Counted from the first letter of the stretch, positions 49,133 through 62,416 are shown. The stretch is DNA of 64,000 nucleotides from Thunnus maccoyii (GCF_910596095.1 NC_056535.1:5675001-5739000); one strand, 5' to 3'. Program-made: numbers and translations. The notes: a model not told the origin generated them from the letters alone.

Positions 49133-49535
49133 CATTACTGAAAATGTAGAAATGTGAAATTAATTACTTATTTTGAAATTCCAGCCTTGTCTGTGACCCA
49201 CCCTTTTACCATCTGGTATGTAAGATACAGTTGTACCATGGGGCTTTTATTTTGAAATTATGAAGAGAAGGGTAGTGATGAAGTGGAGGGTGGTGATGAA
49301 GAGGGGTGTTCTGATGAAGAGGAGTGTAGGGATGAAGAGGAGTGTAATGATGAAGAGGAACATTATTGAAAATGTAGAAATGTGAAATTAATTACTTATT
49401 TTGAAATTCCAGCCTTGTCTGTGACCCACCCTTTTACCATCTGGTATGTAAGATACAGTTACACTATGGGGCTTTTATTTTGAAATGATGAAGAGAAGTG
49501 TAGTGATGAAGTGGAGTGTAATGATGAAGAGTATG
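49133..49535. repeat. Tandem duplication, 228-bp period
   Basis: A segment starting CATTACTGAAAATGTAGAAA at 49133 is repeated from 49361 with very few changes. Each copy ends in GATGAAG-AGGAGTGTA minirepeats. The second copy is slightly shorter. The high identity indicates a recent duplication. Confidence 0.85.
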
Positions 49536-52500
49536 AATCAGTAGAAAAGAGTTGAAAATGGCTTTTTCGGAATGTTCAATTTTGACAGAATGTTCAAATA
49601 TCCAAATTTTGAACATTCCATTCATTGACTTATGTTTTTTGTTGAAAAAAGCGTAATGTTTTAAAAAGTAGAAAAGGTAGAAAAAAGAAAAGTCACAACA
49701 TAAATGTCCTTAAAGAGCTGAACATTTTGATATGTGAATGGTTTCTGTATCTGAAAGTATGCAGAAGCTGTAGTCAAGCAAAAAAACATGCAGAAAAATA
49801 AATAGTTTAGAGGAACAACGCCTTATCAGCATTCACACTAATAAAGCTGAAGTATAAAGTAGCATACACTTCCCATTTGTACTGCAGGCTTTCTGTCTCC
49901 ACAGCTTTGCTACATATATACATGTGGTCTCCTCATGACATCATCAGGGTTATTTTCAGCCTGAAGAAATCTGCATTCTCCACATCTCCAACAAACCCAC
50001 TTTAAACATATACACCAAGTCAATTGTTTCTTGCTACATTTACAGATATTGCTCTTGTATTTTTTTTTTTGTGGGAAATGTGAAACCTTTGCTTTCATGC
50101 AGTTTCTTTGAAGTTATACTGACATTAGACTTCTTGTTTCTTCTCTTGGCTGGTTTGATTTGTTTTGATTTAATCACAAGATGGCTTAATTACTGAATGA
50201 TGTAATTATCCTGCAATATGCTGTGTCTGCTGTTTGAAAATGTCAAAAGAAAAAGTGGTTTTCAACCCATTCTTCCTGTTTGGCCCCTGGTGAGGGAGTA
50301 AACTGCGGTGTTGCTTGTTTGAATAAAGAAGACGTTGATGAATCAGCGAGTCTGTGTGCGGTCCTTCTCGTTCAAGCAGTTAAGAGATCCGAGGCCACCA
50401 GCACCAGCATAAATTTAACAGGGTTGAGGTGCTTCTTCATTTGAAGTGTGAAGAAACTCCTCATTCATCTGTTTTATACCTATGAGGAAACTGGGAGGAT
50501 CTCAGTCTTTATTTGTTTGCCAAAGTCAACTCCACATCCTCCTTTAGCTTCAGTTTCTTCTGACGCACAACATCAAACACTTGGATACTTAATTTCTCTG
50601 TTCAAATAGCAAAAGTCTGTCAACACAAGCAAAGAGCACAAAGAGTAAAAATAAGACTGCATCTAATCAATTGTTTTATTTGAATTTGTGCCTCAGTCTT
50701 TTCTTATTGTTATTATTGAGTCTTACAGTTTTACTGAGTCTCTTGTTTACCTGTATGTTTACACAGTTGTTCTATTTCTATTCTGCAATTAAAAAAAAAA
50801 AGGGAGAGAAAGAAAGCTCAGTCCAGAGCCACAGATGACTTTTTACAACTGTTTTACAGTTTGCCTCAAATGCTGTTGTATTATTTGATGATTTTATGAA
50901 TTTGGCTACATGTTAGCAATAATATCCTCACGTTCTAGTCATCATTCGTTTGTTTCTGCTGCCACATTTCATGCTGGGTTCAGTTGAGAAAACTACTGCA
51001 GTAGCCAGAAGCTCCAGATCATTTTTTAAAGCAAGTCAATGTTCCAAAAGATTTTATAACCTAATTTATCGAACAGCAGAAAGTCCACAGAGCTCTGTGC
51101 TCTTTTCCATCAGTCCTCTCCTGACAAGCAGTTAGAGATGAATCGGGAGCATAATGTCTTGCTAAAGAGCTCACTAACAGTAGCTTTTCAGGAAAGTTAC
51201 TCGCATTTTCCTCACAGACAAGATTCAAACTGGCAACGCTCTGTGCCAAGCCAGCTGCTGTAACCTTTGACCACATACTGACTCCCCTTTTCACCTCTTG
51301 TGTGATTGGTCAGCTGCAGGGGGAATGTGTGCAAGATCTCCAGCCAGTCCCAACCCACCGACGGTTACCCATCATTCCTTTCACAGAGAGTAAACACTGA
51401 CAGGCTTCACACTGTCCTGCCATCAGGCCAGGGGTTTGATCAGTCGCGTGGCTCCTAACCAATCCTGACTTCTCCCAGGGATCTGATCCATGATGCTTTG
51501 GGAAGATGGACACAAGGAATGCAGGGAAGGTCAAAGGTCAAAAGTAGCTCTGCAGGAAGTCCTCCCTGCTCTAATTAGCTGAACCTGGGTTCCTTTCCTG
51601 GGTTGGATGGAGCGACAGGACACCAACTGGTTCATACCCTCTGGACCTGAAGGTTCAGGATGGGAGCAGTCCTATCACATGTCGGATTAAACTGCAGTCA
51701 TGTGCTCTGTCCTGTGGAGGTTACACTCCCCATGATGTCTCCAGGAGATAGGATGTGTGTCAAAAGCATTTCTGTATTTGATTTGAGTACTTTTTTTTAT
51801 TTTTTTTTTATCCTAGTCACATCATTACTGACGCTGGATACATTGTGCAAGAGCCTAAGAGCCAAAGTGGATCAAGAGATTATGGTTTGGTTGAAATTTG
51901 ATCCATCAGGCTCATCCCACATCCAGCAGTAGCTCTTCTCCTTCCTTTACCCTGACAAGAGTGAATGAGCAGAATATCCTGTGTAATGCAGGAATGCAGC
52001 TTATAGCAGAGACCCAGCATGGCTTCACAGAGGGACTGGGGTTAGACGTATGGAAGATTAAGCACTGCAGGCAAAATGTTTCAATGAATTGTTCCAGAAG
52101 TCATCTTTAAAGTGTCATGAGATTTATTACTTTATTTGTTAGAGGAAATCAACAAGAATGCCTGCAGCACAAATTCATTCCATACTACACAATATATCAT
52201 TTAATATTTTATATCATTATCCACAACAATGACTGAATTATCTTTGTAAAATTATGTTTTGGGCACATATATTAAGATGTACAGTATATTATACAGATTA
52301 TGTGGATTAAACTGTGGTAAAATTATTGTAATGAACAGACAAAAAATAGAGATAAAAGTAATTGTTTTATTTCGGTATACTTTGTGCTTGTATGGTGTTG
52401 AGTAGTGAGTTTATAGTGACCTTTATCTTTTGTTTGTGTTCCAGTTGAGTGTGGTGGGGTGACATTGCATAACCACTGATGAGTTAGAAGTCCCCCCTAG

Positions 52501-53600
52501 GCTTAATGACAAATATATCATTAGAGATACAAAACATATCATCAGAGACATTGATTTAGCGGTGACTGATGAGAAGATGCTGAGAGGATGAGAGGTGAAA
52601 TCAACAGCAGATGTCCTATTACAGACTAATCCATCAGTTTGACACATTTTTGTACACACGTGGATGTTTGCGGCACTAAAAGCTATGTGAAGACAACCGG
52701 AGACAGGACGGATATGTGTACATTTTGGCTTCAAAATAAAAGCAGGGAATGGCTTGACATGGAGAACCAACTGAAACTTTTCAAATGGATATTTCCATTC
52801 TTACATAGTGTTTGGTGCACTGTTGTATATGTTGTATATAAAACAAGGATTTTTTTTTTAAATGGATGTGGATGTCTGTTACCCTTGTCGTTGAACAAAT
52901 TGGTGTATCTACAGAGGATCTGTTTTGTTTTGTTTTGTTTTGTTCTTTTAAAATGAGAATACTTGATAAAATTCGAGTTTCTTCTGCACTGATTTGGTCT
53001 GACACTGACATTTCTGTCAAATGTCCTTGTTAGATTTATCATATTTAGTCAACCTCATCCTGTTTTTATTCAGCCAAGTTTTAGTTGGCTAAAAATCTGG
53101 GCATTTTAGTCTTAACTATTTTAGTGTAGTTGTAGTCAATGAAAACTGTTCACATTTTAGTCTTTTTAAACCATCAGATTATAATGAACATTTCAGTCAG
53201 TCTAATCTAGCAGGAAGCAATCATTTTTTGTCATTTTAGTCAAATTTATTTCACATAAGATGGTATCTTATCATTATCTGATGAAAAACACAGGTTGAAT
53301 GATTAAGAATGCAGCTTTGCAGGAAGTGTCTGGTCTGATGGGATCAATTTAAGGAATACATTCAGACATGGAGCATGTTCTGATCTGCGTATTTATTCTG
53401 AACCAACATGATTCAACAACTGAGGCCCAATAAAACTATTATAAAATAATGAGAGCTGCACAGACAACAATACCATTTGAAACCATTTTTTGGTTGCCCA
53501 AAGTACAAACTGATCTTTCTGTTTTGAACATTGGAAATAAAAATAGTTATCCTGATGAAAAGAGTACTATCCTGAAGCTCTTATGAGAGTGGCACTTTGA
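49536..53600. other. Intergenic, upstream of chst13
   Basis: No gene recognised. A GTTTT pentanucleotide tract lies near 52920. A TTTTAGTC-rich repeat runs about 53040-53250. A possible LTR remnant lies near 50270-50430. Confidence 0.4.
53040..53250. repeat. ATTTTAGTC-type degenerate repeat
   Basis: Repeated GCATTTTAGTC, CACATTTTAGTC and TCATTTTAGTCAAA motifs, a pattern found in many fish introns. Class unknown. Confidence 0.4.
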
Positions 53601-53708
53601 AATGTCTAACCGGAACTCTCCTAGTCACAGCTGGACGGCGGCTTGCTGAGGCGCTGCGGACGTTTGGAGAGAGAGGGGTTAAACGTTTGGAAAGACGCCG
53701 TGCGGGCA

Positions 53709-53714
53709 TATAAA
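53709..53714 (+). promoter_or_regulatory. Candidate TATA box of chst13
   Basis: TATAAA within GC-rich sequence (CGGGCATATAAACCCC), 376 bp before the chst13 ATG. The predicted start of transcription is near 53740; no other TATA was seen in the GC-rich block. Confidence 0.5.
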
Positions 53715-53910
53715 CCCCCTCTTCCTCAAACACACCGGCCTCTGCTCGGACTGCGCCGACAGTAATGCCGCCTGTTCCACTTTCTCTGAACCTACACACA
53801 GTAACGTTACGGTAACGTTAAGACACGGCGGACCACCGGGGTCTGCCGCTCGTCTCTCGTTTCTCGTTTCTGCCCTTTCCATCTTCACCGCCGCGCCTTC
53901 CAGACTGGAC

Positions 53911-54093
53911 ATGTGAGGATGTACCACAGGAAGATAAGGAGCAGCAGAGGTCAGCGAGCCGGATCGATGCTCCTATCCGTGATAAAGTAGCTTAGACACC
54001 GCGGCGCCGTCAGAAGTAGAAGCGGCCTCTGGTCGCATGAACGCCGGCAGGACTCGGCTCGGCTGCTCGGTCCTTTCCACAGACTCAGGATGA
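53911..54093 (+). promoter_or_regulatory. Upstream ORFs in the chst13 leader
   Basis: If transcription starts near 53740 and the leader is unspliced, it contains a start-stop ATGTGA at 53911-53916. A 23-codon uORF follows at 53919-53990. An 18-codon uORF starts at 54037 and its TGA (54091-54093) overlaps the main start as ATGA. Confidence 0.5.
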
Positions 54094-54183
54094 GGAAACC
54101 CAAAGTCATTCGGATGGTTTTTGCCTTGAGTCTGGGATGCTTCATCATGGTCATCTTCTACTTCAACAGCAACCTGAGGCCAG
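54090..54183 (+). CDS. chst13: Chondroitin 4-O-sulfotransferase (CHST11/13 type), first coding exon only
   Basis: This family transfers sulfate from PAPS to the 4-OH of GalNAc in chondroitin, as type II Golgi membrane proteins. The exon encodes 31 codons plus one base: MRKPKVIRMVFALSLGCFIM followed by VIFYFNSNLRP. That is a basic cytosolic tip, one hydrophobic signal-anchor (about residues 9-25), and then the stem. It resembles CHST11 ([20 protein letters not shown]). The donor is CCAG|GTGAGC. No catalytic exon (PKVACTNWK, FVREPF) occurs in the rest of the window, so the gene continues beyond it. The paralogue choice rests on the adjacent txnrd3, as in human TXNRD3-CHST13; chst11 is the alternative. 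Confidence 0.7.
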
Positions 54184-55573
54184 GTGAGCAGAAATTTCAG
54201 AAAAAAAAAAAAGAAGAAAAAATAGGAAAAATTCAATTAATATTTTAAGATGATCACTACATTATTTATTTTTATTATCTGTTTCACAATATAATGTTCC
54301 AGCAAAAACGGTCATCTTGAACTTTATTAAATCCTATTGATATCTATAGAAGTACAACAGCTGTTATATAAACTGACTATTAAGACACACAAGGATGTGA
54401 AAACTGAAATCCCATAAAACATAATGTAGTTTTTCTAGTATAATAGTGGACATATATTCGTACACACATGCATTCATTTAAAGCATATTTTGGAAGGTAT
54501 ATGTGTATTTTATGTATTGTGCATAAATCAAAATGAAAGCATATCTAATGTATAGGTTGTCCGTATATGGCCTGTTGGTTTGATGTTGATAGTATACACT
54601 GCAGCAGGCCAGCTGGTCCCATTCTGTTTATATAAGCTTTGCTCATGTTATGTCCATGCGTCTTTAATAATCAAACACATTCATCACCTGCTACAGTTTT
54701 AAGTGCATGGATGTAGAAAGTTGTTTTGATCTGAATTCACAGCATATTAAAAAGATTTCTGTGTGTTATTGATTCTTTTCATACTGAGCCAACAGTAAGT
54801 CCTCCCTCCCAACCGTCATGTCTGTCTCTCTACACTCCCACCCTGTGTCTGTATATAACCCTGTCAACCACAGGTCTGTGTTGAGGAACAATTTAATTAC
54901 CAAACTGGTTAGTGGAGTGTTTCCTCTGCTACGTGGAGGAAGGCTGGGAGAGGCTGCAGCTGGCTGGTAGCGGGGTTTGGCCCTCGCTGAGATCTGTTTC
55001 CACCTCTTCCAGGTCCCCTCTCTGCCACATACAATGGCCTCATTCAGACACGTCCAGCTATATCATGAGCCAAAAAAGCTTATATAGCCCATACTGTAAG
55101 GAGCATTTGGGTTTTTAAGAGAGAGTTAGTTAGTTCTGTATGTTTGTGATGTGTGACATGTGGCAAAGACTGTCTCTATGAAAGACGTGCCTCATGTGGA
55201 GACCAGGAGGAATCCATATTATCAGACTCCTGAAAAATATTTGGTTGCAATGTGCTGTTACACTGCTAAAGTAAATGTTCGGGACTATTTGAATCTCTTG
55301 CATTCAAAGTTAAAGAAAACACCTTGTATCCTATAGATTATTGTACACCAGTTTATGTTTGATGCATTCCAGGAGTGTCTTTGATGTGTCATTTACAGTA
55401 GCTTGTTTGATGCCTTTTTCCCTGAATTGTTGTCCTCTGTTTGAAATAGTCCTTTCATACATCTCTTTCTCTGTGATTCTGAGGGAGAAACTAAGTAAAA
55501 GTTGATGTTTTTAGACCTCAGTTTAATTGGTCTGCTGTTGTCAACATTTGTCCATTTATCATGTTAAATAAAG

Positions 55574-55728
55574 ATATTTTGACTTATCATAGCAGGTGTA
55601 ATAAATTACATTAACGATGGCTGCATTCCTTTTGAAGTGTCAGTTTCACTAAGATGGACACTTTAACAGAAACATCGTTAATGTCATTAATTGCACCTGT
55701 GCTTTTCCTGCTATGACAAGTCAAAATG
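55574..55728. mobile_element. Foldback (palindromic) MITE, about 155 bp
   Basis: The left arm TTTTGACTTATCATAGCAGG and the right arm CCTGCTATGACAAGTCAAAA are inverted repeats. ACATTAACGATG and CATCGTTAATGT continue the palindrome inward, as do AAGTGTC and GACACTT near the centre. A few unpaired bases lie in the right arm. No coding capacity. Confidence 0.7.
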
Positions 55729-56368
55729 TCTGCCGTGACAGAGGGCTATTATGTACCAAAATGAACCCACTCTGAGTGTTGGTCAAACCAGGAAGGGACA
55801 CAGCAACATTCATTCATGTGTCCTCATGAACTAGTCGGTGCTGGAAGTCTGGTGACTGAGTGACAACTTGCTGGTTCTGAAGTGGCTACTTGCAGCTTGC
55901 TAACTTCCAGTTAGCCAACTACCAATTAGTAAGCTGCAGTAGCTAGCTTGTTCGCTAAGTGGACAATAAGCTAGCAGTTAACACAGTTAACTGAAGTTAA
56001 CATATTTGTACCATCCACTTGTTTGTTATGACTGACTGCAGACCGTGCTGCATGTCTTTCATGGAGCTGATTGGTTTAATGAAATTAGCTGGAGAAACAC
56101 AGCTATTATTGTAGCTTTCTCCATTTGGGAATTTCTGGTTCTCAGTTTCCTCAAAGGTCAGCTTTGAAGATGGCAAGTCCACTCATGCGATTCCTTCAAA
56201 CCCTAATTTATACAGGTCCAAAATGTCAGAGTTTCATATGCGAGATCCAGTGCCTCCCAGCTGTAAGGTTTGTGATTTACCTGTTTTTTTACTCACATCT
56301 GTATAGATAAGTGACATTTTTAACACCTGGTAGTTACCTTATGTGTACCTGGAGGATTAAAAAGTATA

Positions 56369-56520
56369 GGGTTGCCCTGGTAGCCTATTGGTTAAGACAC
56401 ATACCGCATAACTGCAGCGTCTGTGGTTTGATTCTGGCCACAGACCTTTACTACATTACCTTGCTCGCCCCGGTTTCCTGCCTCTCTAAACTCTGAACAA
56501 CTGTCAAAGACTAAAATGTA
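56369..56520 (+). mobile_element. tRNA-derived SINE
   Basis: A Pol III box A-like TAGCCTATTGG (56381-56391) and box B-like GGTTTGATTCTGG (56425-56437) are spaced as in a tRNA gene. They are followed by a non-tRNA body with CGGTTTCCTGCCTCTCTAAA. The fold lacks an intact tRNA acceptor end, so it is a SINE rather than a tRNA gene. Confidence 0.65.
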
Positions 56521-58995
56521 GGGAAAATTATTGTAAATAGTATATCCACCAGCGGTAAGATTGGTGCCAAATCATCCCAGGCCAACACCAGAATATCTCT
56601 CGTGAGAATGTTCAGTTTTGCACAATGTAAACATGGCTTAACATGTCACCCTGGGAGGTTGTTATTAATGTTAAAATCAGCAGCAGTGGCAACAAGTCAG
56701 AGTCTGCCGCTGGCCCTACTTCACATGGTGATATATTGCCCATATTCTGCTCATGGGTTAAATTAGATTGTTGTAATGTTTATTTCTGAGGCTTTATACA
56801 CACAGCACTAAGAAATGTAGCAGTTTAAAATGAATATAAGCACTCTAAAAAAGCATGTGAAGGTCTAAGAGGTTGCCTTTGGTATTTTGGTGTCAAGTAG
56901 CTTTAACATACCTGGAATGTATCTCATGTTTCAGCCATTAAACTTGCCTGTCAGGTTTAAATTAATTTAAATTGGTTTCAGATATGCAGCCAGTCTGTCT
57001 TATTTGCATTTAGAACACTTTCATCTTCCCTCTTTTGCTCCATCTGGGGTAAAGGTCATATTGTTTTTACAAAGACTATATAAAGCTACAAGAGAGCAAC
57101 CACATAAGAAAGGAATGCTCTCCCAAGTGAGGGTTACAATGTGAAATTGTCTTGTTTTTGATTTGTACGCTTTTTGACACAGGTTTCACAGCACTAAATT
57201 TAGGATAATTACATAGAAGCAGAGTGGCTTCACAGCACATGTTGTGTATGCTGCACAGTCATAGACCAAGTGGACAGAAATAGCAGTTGTGATGTCGGCA
57301 AACCTGAGTTTTAAAAATCTCAAAGGAGGTCAGTTTGAGCTGGATATCAGCAGAATTGTCTCAGCACTGGCAGATTTATCACTTTTTTTGAGAACAACAT
57401 GTTTTTTTTTGACTCTGTCCTGGAAGAAATGACTTGTCATGATTGGCTTTTATTGCAGTGTGTGGTGTCTTTACTACATGGGCAGCTGTGGTTACTCCAA
57501 AAGAGATAAACACAGACACCAGAACAAAAGAACATTTATAGACGTAACAATGATTAATTACTTTTATGTGATTAATATGATCATTCTTTCAATTTACATA
57601 GGAGTCAACATTTTAATTTGCTGTTAATATTCTTTTTATTTTATCCTTAGTTGTGTCACACCTCGTAAAGTCAGTTTAGATATGAGCTCTACAAACTAAT
57701 CATTCATTACAATTTGAGATATCACTGCCAACGATGGTTTACAGTCCATGTGATGAATTAATGATATGGACGCGATAAAGAGCTGCACGTGTAATGACAG
57801 CTGTTCTACTGTTGGAGAACCTCATCGGTGCAACACAATCAGTGAAGCGATACTTCTTTCCCGTTGGTTTCATTGACAGGTGTACAGACTGGTTGAGCAG
57901 GCTGCAAACTGATATGAAAACGGTTGGTTAAGGGTATTTCTTCATCCATTTATAGCTAATTGTGAGAGTGGAAATGAGGCTTGTGCACGTGCGCAGAAAG
58001 AATACATATGCATATATCTGGCTTTGTTCATACACACAGTTTTAATCATGAATCTACACAGAGTTTTATGCATCTGGCCCCTGGACTGAAGATGAAGAAG
58101 GCTTTGCGGTGCAGAATGGTCTGGAATGTGGTATGTTATATTTTATAGCACTGTCAGGATATTGTCCCGCACATCCCGGTGGACATAAAACTCACTGATT
58201 TATATGTCGCCCGTAACATTTACAGATACAGATGTGAGTTGATGGCTATCAGGTACCTACTTCTAGCTATTTAATTACAAGCAGAACCTCAGACTGTGGT
58301 TTGGGCCTTGGGGCAGTTGTCATTATCCCTGTACTCCACCTCATACCTTCCTTGTCTGGGCTTGACTTAAGGCCATGAGTCATAAAAATTAACTGTTCAG
58401 CACTCCAGCTTCATAGGAACACCTGCAGTGCACTAAACAAATTAGCTCCAGGGTTTCTTTGGACATGGCATTGGAAGTCTTGAGGTTGGAAAGAGTCAGC
58501 ACATTAGTAGTGCCTGTCCCTAAAACTGTCATAAAGGCTTATGGATGTGACAATTATCCAAAATCCAGAACAAATCATCCACAAAGGAACAGTCCGTGAC
58601 CCAATATTGATATCCTGATATATGATATCGTGAAGTTGCCAGCTGAAATCAGTTGTGCCTCCAAACTGCTGTCAGATCCTTGGCAATCCAAGGCTCTCTG
58701 ACGACAGCTCAGGGTGACCCTGCTGTTCCAACTCGTTCTCCTTCAGCCAGCTGTATATTCAGAGCTGCAGGAGCTGATTGCCCAGCAAGCATTTATTTCA
58801 TTAAGGCCATCTGCTTCAGAGCAGAAATCCCAGAGTGATTAGATTGGGAAGTTTGTTCTTTTTCTGATGATATTGCTCAATAAGACCTCCACTCTATAGA
58901 ATCCTTTTGTTTTTACTGGAGCCTGTTTGCATGCTAGTGGCAAACAGGCTGGTAGTGACTCCAGAGATGGTGATGGCAAGGTCAACGCTTCTAGC

Positions 58996-59436
58996 TGAAA
59001 TATCTTGACAACCATTGAATGCACTGAAATTACATTTTCTACAGACATGCATGGTCCCCAGAGGATGAAATCTACTGACTTTAGTGTTCTCCTGATTTTT
59101 CTCCTAGCACCATCGTGAGTTTGGGACTTTTAGTTTTGTGTGAAATGTCTTGACAACTATCGCATGGATCGGTACAAAAGTTAGTACAGATATTCATGGA
59201 TTCTATGTTATGACTCCTGATGACTTATGTGATCACCTGACTTCTCCTGTGACGTCACCATGAAGTTTATGTTTTTAACGTTTCAGAGTGAAAAGTCTCA
59301 ACAATTATTGGATGGATTGCCATGAAATTTGGAACGGACGTTTATGTTCCCTTCAGGATGAATTCAACTTTGGTGATCCCCTTACTTTTCATCTACCGCC
59401 ATTGTCAAGTCAAAATTTCAATTTGTCCAGTACTTT
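58996..59436 (+). repeat. Three tandem units of about 147 bp
   Basis: Units begin at 58996 (TGAAATATCTTGACAACC), 59141 (TGAAATGTCTTGACAACT) and 59289 (TGAAAAGTCTCAACAATT), giving periods of 145 and 148 bp. Each carries a diverged GGATG-xxTTGCC-TGAAAT block, a CAGGATGAA or CAGAGGATGAA block and a CCTGAC-TTTCTCCT block. It is a short satellite-like array also known in dispersed form in fish genomes. Confidence 0.7.
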
Positions 59437-62416
59437 GGTTTATGACCAAATACCTTCCCTATTGCTTTTGCTTTTCCCTGTTTGTCTCTATATTTCCACA
59501 TTTATTTTCTTATCCTTTCACAGATTTTTTTTTTTTATGGCACTTCTGTGACTCCGTAGCTGTTCAGCGAACAAACATGGAAAGTTACAAAAATGGAACA
59601 GTATTCCCTGACCGAAACACATGACACACACGTGACAGTGTAAAATATGAAGGACTTGCAGCAGAGTGTGGCAGGCAATCAACTCTAGTTAATGATTTAA
59701 ACATTGGAGAGGATCCAGAAGAGCAGAACATCTGGAAACCTAATGCCGAATACATCAGTGCACAGCATTTTATTTCCTGATATATATTTTTTTCATCATC
59801 ACCCTGTTAGTTTGCAAACGAATATTTGCACTTCCAACTTTTAAATGCAGTAGTGCTGGAACATGCAACTGGATACTAAAATTAACCTTTCAGTGAGCCA
59901 GCTGTTTCACCCCACAAATGTACATCAGACCCTTGTTGCCCTGCGTCTCTTAACAGGATCAGAATGATTCATATCTCACATCTGCATACATTCTTCTAAG
60001 ACTCAATAAACTACACCAGCCACATGCCTCTGCATTTGCACTAACACCCTTTAAACACACACATTTGTGGCCTAAAAGGATCAGACTTTCCCTTGTACAG
60101 TGTGTCTCTCAGTAAAGCTGATCTTTGGCAGGAGAGGCCAAGGAGGGGGTGAGGGGGGCCCCAGTTTTCCCAGTGGGACCTAAACACAGAGCTCCGTTTA
60201 TGGCCTGGACAGGAGGAGCACACATTGGCCTTTCTATATTTTGCATTGCCTAAGCCCTGGGTTCTGTATGAGCGGGGAGGAATGCAGGAGAGAAGGCCCT
60301 GCAGTTTTGGGTCTAGACAGGGTTAAACCAACAGGACTTCTGCTTCCCTTTAAATGGTCTTCAGGTGGAGTCAGTGAATCTCTTCAGTCGGTGGAAGAAT
60401 TTCAACTAACAGCTGAGACAGTGTTTGGAAATGCATAGGATCCCACTCTCTGCATGCTGATATCCAGCTGTTCAGCTTCAACAATTCAAAAACTTTTTAT
60501 TCCCAGATATTTTGCATCTGTTTTTGAATACAGATAAAAAAAAAAAAAAGGTTGATTCTAAATGTCCTTGCCCACTGATGTGATGCTGCATTAGCAGGGG
60601 AGTGATGACACACAATGCACTCTTTCAGCCCATCTCAGCTTGTTGCTGAAACACTCACAGTCTGCCAGGTATTTGCCAGTTCCTAAATTATTTCAGACGT
60701 TACCTTCTGCTGACTGAAAAAAAAAGATGTCTTAGGGAGTGGTCATGTAGTAAATGTGTTCCTGAGTCATTGGTAGTTTTCATAAGGAAGTGTAATGTGT
60801 TTGGAGAACAGGTCAGATAAATCAGTGTACTGTAGATGAATGCTCCCCTCTCCTCAGTAGCTCACAGCAGAGGACAAAACCTTTATTCGGAAGCAGCAGC
60901 TCTGATTCTGTTCATTCCAGCAATAAGACATCATTTTGCATCTTGGCAGACGTGAATCCACTAAGAGAGAGGACGATGATGCATCTGTTGCAAGAATTTG
61001 CCTTAACTCCAGTGCAACTCAGACACTGTTATGTCACACTGAATGACAATTATTCACAGTGGTGATCCTGCACCGTTTGGTCCAGTTGAATTAGTCTCTG
61101 GTTGGTTTCCCCCTCGGTGAAATTTTTTTGGGCAGATATGAACACAGCAATCATACACAACCGCACCAAGACCCTTTGAGGAAGTGGTCTCAGTCTGGTC
61201 ACAAACAGATTCTGGAGAGATTTGTTTGTGGCGGGAACATGATCCAACCCCAATCTGACCCACCTACATGTTGTACTCTGCAAGTTTGAGCTGAACAACT
61301 CTTGTAGCCAGCCAGGTGCACTTTGCATCCCAAAATGTGGAAATGAAATCAACAGTTGCTAGCAGCTAGCGATCAAGGTCTGAGACTAGCAATTGCCTTC
61401 TTGATTTTTGGGGAGATTGGACCTTCTTCAGCAACTTCCTCCTGTGTTTACAACCTCACTCCCATGTGCTTCTGTATGAAAAGAAGCCAAACCAAGCCAA
61501 AAACAAAATCATTTTAACAACTCATTCACTGATTCAGACCAGAGAAAACAAACTATTAGTTTGAAAATTAGTCACTTCATGCATCTTGGGCATATTTGAT
61601 CTCAAAAAGCCAAATGAAAATGCATCCAAGAGGCATTTGAGAATGATCGAAATCACATTGTAGCCAGATGTTGAAAAAGTGAATGTAATCGTTACTCCTC
61701 CCAAGTGTAACTACGTCAGTAAGGAGTTTGAGGAGAGAGGGAGAGAGAGAGAGAATTTATCTGCATGGGTAAGGGAGTGGTATAAACAGGAACAGTTTAA
61801 GAGAATAACTCCTCATTTGACTTCAGGAAACGCCAAAATTTGAGGATTGAGAGTCGACTAGTCTGTGTTGTCAGAAAACCTGTAATAAAAGCAATGAGCA
61901 AACATGGACATTCCAAAAAGGATAATGTGGTTTATGTTGTTTCTTACATAAAGCAGATTTCAGTCCAGCAAACTCAGTTGTTGGAATTTCCTTGAAGGTG
62001 CCACCGACTCGTTCACTAAATGGATGGATTACCTGTCTCGAACCAATTAGAAGTGTGTGTATTACAGTATGTCTGGAAGGGGGCATCAATCTGAAAATGT
62101 GTGGCACTCTGTGGAAAGCAGTTAGCAGTGATTTTGAGTTGCCCACAGTGTGAGCTGTAGCTGGTGGGTAATTTTATACAAACCAGAGTTATGGTCCTTT
62201 AACACTGATAATTCAGTATAAAATTTCACTTTTGAGATCTGCTTTGTATCCGTCATGCATTCAATTCTTCCTCACAGTTTGCTCTTTGCTACACACTGAG
62301 CTCTGTACATGTGTCGCTGGCTGGCTCCACCATGAGTGTGTCACTGGGTTTACAGCTCATAAGCTGCTTGGCACCCATGACCGGTCCGATCACACCATAG
62401 TGTGGAAAGAGGTGCA

